A DNA stretch of 11,393 bases from JBHHYS01 sp046757645. Lineage in GTDB: Bacteria; Acidobacteriota; Terriglobia; Acidiferrales; 2-02-FULL-67-57. The stretch spans positions 1 to 11,393 of the forward strand of contig JBHHYS010000076.1 of the NCBI GenBank assembly GCA_046757645.1, read 5' to 3'. Both the position numbers and the translations under genes were made by a program. Each line of letters begins with the position of its first letter. The first letter of the stretch is position 1. A model generated the notes under the pieces. The model had not been told where the DNA came from, did no database searches, and was given only the letters and a program-made list of their open reading frames with translations. Shown here in pieces: positions 7,282 to 11,393 of the stretch.

Positions 7282-8373
7282 GTGATAAACTACACGCATG
7301 ACGGCGACGGCCGCCGGGTGAAGAAGGAGACCGGGGGGTCGACCCGGGTGTACTTCTACGGGGCAGACGGCCCGGTGGTGTCGGAGTTTGTGGACGGGGT
7401 GTGGGACCGGAATTACCACTACTTGGGCGGTGACCACTTGGCCACCGAGATCAGCGGGGTGGGCATGCGCTATCCCTTCAAGGATCACCTGGGCTCGCTG
7501 CGGGTGTTGCTCAGTCAGGGTGGCACGGCGATCTCCCAGCACGACCACTACCCGTTTGGGGGCGCGCCCAACCCCCAGCCCAGCGAGGAGAGTCACCAAT
7601 TCACCGGCCAAGAAAGAGACGATGAGACAGGTCTCGATTACTTCATCGCCCGCCACTACGCCAGTACCTTCGGGCGCTTCCTCCAGCCTGACCCCATTGT
7701 CATCACGAAGGAGCGCGTGACCGACCCGCAAGGATTGAATCTCTATGCGTATGCGCGAAACAATCCTCTCAAGTTTGTAGACCCATTAGGACTAGACCTC
7801 ATAATCTACGTTTTCTTCAGCAACGATCTTACTGATGAGCAGAAGAGGTTTCTGGAGGAGAATCGAGAAGCCATTTATCAGGCCATTGCGGCGAAATACA
7901 AGGAGGCTGGTGTCGAGAATGTAGAATTTCGGGAGGGTGACAGCTTGTCTGACCAGCAGATTCAACAGGCAATTGAGCAAGACCCGATCGGCGTTGGCTT
8001 CCTGAACTTTGCGAACACATCTATTGGCGATGTAAATTCTGGTGGCAAATTGGGCGCGACCGACGCGAACGAAATAAGCTCCGTTGTCTTCCTTGGAAAC
8101 TTAATGGACGAGAGGACTAACGAAGACACCGCGATTTTCCGAATCAGCGAGGTGGCTGCCCATGAGCTCGGGCATGGCCAGGGGATCGAATCTAATTGGT
8201 GGATACAGTATGTCACGTTCGGCCTAGCTGAGCGCTTCAGAGATAACTTAATGGATGAGCGCCAAAGTATGCCGTTTCGTCCAAAATATTTTGACAAGAA
8301 CTCCGAGATAAACCAAAGGGCGATACAAGAAATCAATCGAATCGGCGACAATCCACCTAAACGTAGGCCGTGA
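7282..8373 (+). CDS. 5'-truncated RHS core with C-terminal HELGH metallopeptidase-like toxin tip
   Basis: Residues 1-171 are the end of an RHS/YD-repeat shell: YTHDGDGRRV at 4-13, DHLGSLRVL at 68-76, YPFGG at 90-94, FTGQERDDETGLDYF at 107-121, ARHYAS at 123-128, and the closing LNLYAYARNNPLKFVDPLGL (152-171). The DPLG motif (167-170) is the usual border before the variable effector. Residues 172-363 are the tip, which holds HELGHGQG at 294-301, a zinc-peptidase HExxH motif (H294, E295, H298), followed by NLMDE at 322-326, placed like a Met-turn. The expected third ligand at HExxHxxGxxH is Ser304, so that ligand is unassigned. The GTG at 7282 is only the first possible start; RHS homology begins about 7276 with the upstream shell missing, so this is probably a displaced or silent tip cassette. 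GC falls from 39 of 60 bases (7501-7560, shell) to 25 of 60 (7801-7860, tip). The likely immunity gene starts 4 bases after the stop. RHS assignment is firm; toxicity is inferred. Confidence 0.85.
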   Translation: MINYTHDGDGRRVKKETGGSTRVYFYGADGPVVSEFVDGVWDRNYHYLGGDHLATEISGVGMRYPFKDHLGSLRVLLSQGGTAISQHDHYPFGGAPNPQPSEESHQFTGQERDDETGLDYFIARHYASTFGRFLQPDPIVITKERVTDPQGLNLYAYARNNPLKFVDPLGLDLIIYVFFSNDLTDEQKRFLEENREAIYQAIAAKYKEAGVENVEFREGDSLSDQQIQQAIEQDPIGVGFLNFANTSIGDVNSGGKLGATDANEISSVVFLGNLMDERTNEDTAIFRISEVAAHELGHGQGIESNWWIQYVTFGLAERFRDNLMDERQSMPFRPKYFDKNSEINQRAIQEINRIGDNPPKRRP

Positions 8374-8377
8374 GACG

Positions 8378-8806
8378 ATGGTGAGGCGCCTGGCAGTAGC
8401 TGTCTATTTCTTGTTGGTACTGTTAACCGCTGTTGGGTTTGGCTGGGGTGCAGTTGCGCTCGGCACAACCTCCTACGGAGAGCTGTCTACTATTGAGTGG
8501 ATTGACGTGGGAGGCTACTGCATAGCGGTCATACTTTCCATATCCCTAGCAGTATGTACGCTTAGATTCAAATCAACGACGTTTGCCACTATAGCCACGC
8601 TCTCACTGGCGTGGTACGTAGTATGGGTATGGTACTACTGGTTCAGCTATCGTGCTCCAGGCAGGTTGTATGAAGGTTTTGTTGGGCCTTCCTCCATAAG
8701 GCAAACAGACTCTACGCAAATGCTGCTGACGATTGCCGTGTTTGTTGCCTATTCGCTCTTGTTTGCAATTCTTCCTATAATGAAATATCGCTCGAGAGAG
8801 GAATAG
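8378..8806 (+). CDS. Four-helix membrane protein, probable immunity protein of RHS tip 1
   Basis: A 142-residue integral membrane protein with four likely transmembrane helices at about 5-29, 42-63, 68-90 and 113-134, and short loops. The tail is charged (KYRSREE). I recognise no family. It starts 4 bases after the stop of the HELGH-tipped RHS gene and is likely translated with it. Position directly after an RHS effector tip is the classic place for the cognate immunity gene, and a membrane protein would suit an effector acting at the envelope or crossing the membrane. Its AT-richer composition (25 of 60 bases GC in 8521-8580) matches tip 1, as expected if the pair moves together. Immunity function is inferred from context only. 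The ATG start is the first in frame near the RHS stop. Confidence 0.75.
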   Translation: MVRRLAVAVYFLLVLLTAVGFGWGAVALGTTSYGELSTIEWIDVGGYCIAVILSISLAVCTLRFKSTTFATIATLSLAWYVVWVWYYWFSYRAPGRLYEGFVGPSSIRQTDSTQMLLTIAVFVAYSLLFAILPIMKYRSREE

Positions 8807-8887
8807 TCTGGAGCCAACCCTGCCAATCAGCACCAAGAATTCCCGGCGAATAAAGGGCTGTCCGCAAATTGGTATTCGAACCAGGGG

Positions 8888-8965
8888 ATGGTCGCGCATG
8901 GCTTCCTGCTCTCGTTGACCTACGACTTTGAAGTGGGCGTCGCCAACAATGGGCGCCTCCATCGC
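8888..8965 (+). pseudogene. Upstream RHS segment in a different frame from the rest of module 2
   Basis: Read in the frame of position 8888, this stretch gives MVAHGFLLSLTYDFEVG followed by VANNGRLHR, a recognisable RHS shell segment (YDF-x-VG-x-ANNG-x-x-H). The same shell continues as IANNRNPDRSQSFTYNAVNR in the frame of position 8928. The two frames overlap at CATCGCC (8960-8966), so the module carries a frameshift. The upstream frame is open back to the stop of the preceding membrane gene at 8804, but nothing recognisable as RHS is seen before about 8888. With the following ORF this makes a truncated, frameshifted RHS fragment. Confidence 0.65.
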
Positions 8966-10436
8966 CAACAACCGCAATCCCGACCGCAGCCAGAGCTTCA
9001 CCTACAACGCGGTGAATCGCATCGACACCGCAGTCACGGCCGAGTGGTCGCAGGATTTTGACACCGACATTTGGGGGAATCTGCATACGATCACGGCGGT
9101 CAATGCGCCCGCCCTGAGTGTGAGCTTCACCGGCAAGAAGAACAACCGGATTGACCAGTTCTGCTATGACGCCGCGGGGAACCTGACCCACCAAGGGGCG
9201 TGCCCGGGTTCAACTTACACCTACAACGCTGAGAACCGGATGACGGCCACGGGGGGTGTAAACTATACGTATGACGGCGATGGTCGAAGGGTGATGAAGG
9301 ACAATGGGAAGCTCTACTGGTACGGGGTGAGCGGCGAAGTGCTAACCGAGTCCGACGCGGTCGGGACCATCACTGACGAGTTTATCTTCTTCGGAGGCAG
9401 GCGAGTCGCCCGACGGCACAGCGCAGGTAACGTCTTTTACTATTTCGAGGACCACTTGGGCACTTCGCGCATCATCACCGATGCCAGCGGCTCTCCCTGC
9501 TACGACGCCGACTTTTATCCTTTTGGTGGCGAACGGGTCTATCTGGATACCTGCCCCCAGCCCTACAAGTTCACCGGCCGGGAGCGCGACGCCGAATCCG
9601 GCCTCGACTACTTCGGTGCCCGCTACTACGCCAGCACGCTCGCCCGCTTCACAAGCCCTGACCCAATCAACTTTCATATCGGACGAGCGGCGAACCCGCA
9701 GCGGTTGAATATCTATTCGTATGTAATCAATAATCCGCTCAGGTATGTGGACGCTTTTGGCCTGGAATTGTGGAGGGTGATTGTTGGAGACCAAAGCGTA
9801 GTAGTAGACAAATCCGTCGCACCGCAAGTGGCCAACTTTTTGCGAGACGTGAACCGGGAGGGAATCCGGGTGGAAATAAGTTCAGGCTACAGGACAAGAG
9901 CTGAGCAGCAAGACCTGATTGCAAAAAAGAGCAGTAACAATTATCCTGTTGGAGGTGAGGACACAAGCCCTCACCGAGGGGGTCAGGCCATTGATTTGAG
10001 GATGGCAACCCTGTGGAGGCAAAACCCGGTGCACTATTTTGAGGTGGTCTTTATTTCTATGAGCTACAACAAGCTGGGTTGGGGTGGATTCTGGAAAGAT
10101 CCTGACGAAGTGCATTTTGGCGCAACTATAGCAGACCCCACACTAAGAGCTGAGAATGACGCCAACCCAACCCCTACAAGAAACATAATTCCTGGTACTA
10201 CTGTGGCCGTTGAAGCAACCGCTCCCGTCCTACAGCCAGAAGAGGTTCCGATTCAGGCTGGGTTGACGACCACGGCTTCCTCTCCGGTTCTCCCACGATT
10301 GACAACCTATTCAGATATTCCTGTAACAAGCAACCATCCTCAGTTGGGTCAGGTTATTGTGATTGAGGGGCTGGAATTGACAGACTGGCTTGGACGTCGA
10401 CGTCGGTTTAGGGGGTTACCTAGATCCGTGCATTAG
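8928..10436 (+). CDS. RHS core fragment fused to M15-type peptidoglycan peptidase tip
   Basis: From the nominal TTG at 8928 this reads 502 residues; the true 5' part lies in another frame, so no start is trustworthy (ATG at 8949 is an alternative). Residues 12-279 are RHS shell: FTYNAVNRI, YDAAGNLTHQG, YTYNAENRMTATGGVNYTYD, DHLGTSRIIT, YPFGGE, FTGRERDAESGLDYF, ARYYAS, and the close NNPLRYVDAFGLE. The border motif is DAFG instead of DPxG. Residues about 285-404 are a peptidase M15 domain: SGYRT at 319-323, SPHRGGQAIDL at 347-357 with ligands H349 and D356, and DEVHF at 393-397 with D393 and H396. The spacing H-x6-D and D-x2-H equals that of the T5 phage L-alanyl-D-glutamate peptidase (H66/D73, D130/H133), so cleavage of peptidoglycan peptides is likely. 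A Pro/Thr-rich tail of about 95 residues follows. The probable immunity gene starts 43 bases downstream. Confidence 0.85.
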   Translation: MKWASPTMGASIANNRNPDRSQSFTYNAVNRIDTAVTAEWSQDFDTDIWGNLHTITAVNAPALSVSFTGKKNNRIDQFCYDAAGNLTHQGACPGSTYTYNAENRMTATGGVNYTYDGDGRRVMKDNGKLYWYGVSGEVLTESDAVGTITDEFIFFGGRRVARRHSAGNVFYYFEDHLGTSRIITDASGSPCYDADFYPFGGERVYLDTCPQPYKFTGRERDAESGLDYFGARYYASTLARFTSPDPINFHIGRAANPQRLNIYSYVINNPLRYVDAFGLELWRVIVGDQSVVVDKSVAPQVANFLRDVNREGIRVEISSGYRTRAEQQDLIAKKSSNNYPVGGEDTSPHRGGQAIDLRMATLWRQNPVHYFEVVFISMSYNKLGWGGFWKDPDEVHFGATIADPTLRAENDANPTPTRNIIPGTTVAVEATAPVLQPEEVPIQAGLTTTASSPVLPRLTTYSDIPVTSNHPQLGQVIVIEGLELTDWLGRRRRFRGLPRSVH

Positions 10437-10479
10437 TCAGGTTGCGCTCCTAACTAGTCTTGGTAGCTGACTTTTTACT

Positions 10480-11154
10480 ATGTTAAAGAAAGTTAAGCTT
10501 TGGATTGTGGTGGTTACCTCTCTTGTCCTGGCCGGTGCGCTTGTCAGTCTCTGGCTTTCATTAAAGAGAGAAGGGACACGAGACCAAGAAACTGTATCCG
10601 CCCATTTGCCCTCATCCACTGAGGTGCCTGAAGCCACTGAGCGGCCGAAGATTCCTAACCTCGTGCCGGGGCAATCCGTGCAAGAAGCAAAAGAATTATT
10701 CGGGGCGGAGTATAGTGCCCATTCGAGTGCGACTTCTGAGTGGAAACGATATGAGTGGCGGCTCAGGGACTACGACGTGCTTGTTTGGACTGATGGCGCG
10801 GGCAAGATGGAGCAAATAGCGACACGATTCAATGGGACTGTGGTTGAGGCACCCGACGGAGTGCTCTTGGGTCGCGATACATTGATGGAAGTAACCCAAA
10901 AGGTTGCAACCCGAGTAGTCCCAGGCAGCGAACATCTTTTTTCAGGGGAAGGACTTTGGATCTACTACTTTGAAATCTATCCTGAATCCAACCGGCGTTG
11001 GCGAATAGAGTATTCGTTCGCCCTCGATGAGAACAATCCGGAGGAATTGGCCATTCTTGACCAGGAACACCCTATCACAAAGAATGTGTTCAAAAACGTG
11101 CCGGTCAACGTGGTCACAATAAAGCTGCCTGAAAAACCTGATGCACGGCGTTAA
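10480..11154 (+). CDS. Membrane-anchored periplasmic protein, probable immunity protein of RHS-M15 tip
   Basis: A 224-residue protein with a basic start (MLKKVK), one hydrophobic helix at about 7-27 that acts as signal anchor or uncleaved signal, no lipobox cysteine, a Ser/Thr/Glu-rich linker (about 30-58) and a soluble region expected in the periplasm. The soluble part seems to contain two related modules: 61-120 (VPGQSVQEAKELFG, then YEWRLRDYDVLVWTDGAGKMEQI) and about 125-185 (DGVLLGRDTLMEVTQKV, then WRIEYSF). These recall the helix-plus-sheet repeat of BamE/SmpA and of the beta-lactamase inhibitor BLIP, a weak resemblance only. It follows the M15-tipped RHS gene by 43 bases on the same strand. 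A periplasmic partner is what a peptidoglycan peptidase effector would require. I do not recognise a named family; immunity is inferred from position and topology. Confidence 0.75.
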   Translation: MLKKVKLWIVVVTSLVLAGALVSLWLSLKREGTRDQETVSAHLPSSTEVPEATERPKIPNLVPGQSVQEAKELFGAEYSAHSSATSEWKRYEWRLRDYDVLVWTDGAGKMEQIATRFNGTVVEAPDGVLLGRDTLMEVTQKVATRVVPGSEHLFSGEGLWIYYFEIYPESNRRWRIEYSFALDENNPEELAILDQEHPITKNVFKNVPVNVVTIKLPEKPDARR

Positions 11155-11393
11155 TTGTATGCAAGCCGCGCCCAAGCAGGGCGCCTAGTAATCGCCTCCG
11201 ATTACGACTTCAACACCGGGCTGCTGACTGCCACTACAGACCCCAATAACCAGACTACGGCATTCACTTACGACCTCATGGGCCGCACCACTCAAATCAA
11301 TCTCCCCGACGGCGGCCAGACCTCTTTCGCTTACAACGATGTGGTGCTGCCTTTCAGCGTTACGATTACTACGAAGATCGATGCCACGCAGAA
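11155..11393 (+). CDS. RHS/YD-repeat fragment, incomplete at both ends
   Basis: In the frame that follows the stop at 11152 the sequence stays open to the window edge. Clear RHS repeat text appears from 11200: DYDFNTGLLTATTDPNNQTT, then FTYDLMGRTTQINLPDGGQ and FAYND. This is an earlier part of an RHS shell than the pieces in modules 1 and 2. The 15 codons before it (LYASRAQAGRLVIAS) are not clearly RHS. No start codon can be justified; it begins only bases after the preceding immunity-like gene, so it is probably a third displaced fragment. The tip, if any, lies beyond the window. Confidence 0.75.
   Translation, partial: MYASRAQAGRLVIASDYDFNTGLLTATTDPNNQTTAFTYDLMGRTTQINLPDGGQTSFAYNDVVLPFSVTITTKIDATQ

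Noticed and set aside
7237..7731. Minus-strand ORF opposite the first RHS shell
   Set aside because: Antisense to clear RHS motifs, with no supporting domain or start context.
8807..8887. Possible extra RHS coding between the membrane partner gene and the recognised shell
   Set aside because: The frame is open, but the translated text (ANPANQHQEFPANKG and on) has no RHS motif I can identify; treated as junction sequence.
10393..10404. Perfect 12-base palindrome GACGTCGACGTC
   Set aside because: It lies within the coding tail of the M15-tipped gene, encodes part of an Arg run, and does not extend beyond 12 bases; no regulatory context.

Overview
The window most likely comes from an Acidobacteriota chromosome or a close relative. 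This is inferred from gene style, not from a marker gene. The clues are a GC-rich backbone (47 of 60 bases in 2521-2580 are G or C), a kinase-transmembrane-TPR protein of the sort abundant in that phylum, a large fused membrane/spermidine-synthase-like protein, and RHS/YD-repeat genes. No tRNA, rRNA, CRISPR array or transposase was seen.

Layout. Positions 1-173 are non-coding, with a small hairpin and a TTTTCG-rich stretch. Positions 174-3047 (minus) encode a 957-residue Ser/Thr kinase with a membrane anchor and C-terminal TPRs. Divergent from it, 3219-4751 (plus) encodes a 510-residue protein with a C-terminal SEC-C zinc motif and an N-terminal segment that may be a diverged nuclease fold; its base composition is much poorer in GC. 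Convergent with that, 4878-7220 (minus) encodes a 780-residue multi-pass membrane protein fused to a spermidine-synthase-type Rossmann domain.

From about 7276 to the right edge everything reads on the plus strand and forms a polymorphic-toxin array. Module 1 is a 5'-truncated RHS core joined at a DPLG motif to a HELGH-type metallopeptidase-like tip (to 8373), followed 4 bases later by a four-helix membrane protein, its likely immunity protein (8378-8806). Module 2 is a second RHS core fragment with a frameshift near 8960, fused to an M15-type peptidoglycan peptidase tip (to 10436). It is followed by a membrane-anchored, probably periplasmic protein, its likely immunity partner (10480-11154). 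Module 3 begins right after and is an RHS repeat stretch running off the edge. The conserved core pieces are GC-rich and the tips and immunity genes are AT-richer, the usual mark of exchangeable RHS tip cassettes.

The main result is this tandem array of displaced RHS effector-immunity modules. Its two tips are both predicted zinc peptidases but of unrelated motif types, and each is paired with a different type of membrane-associated partner. The pairing is inferred from position and topology; none of it is proven by the sequence alone.
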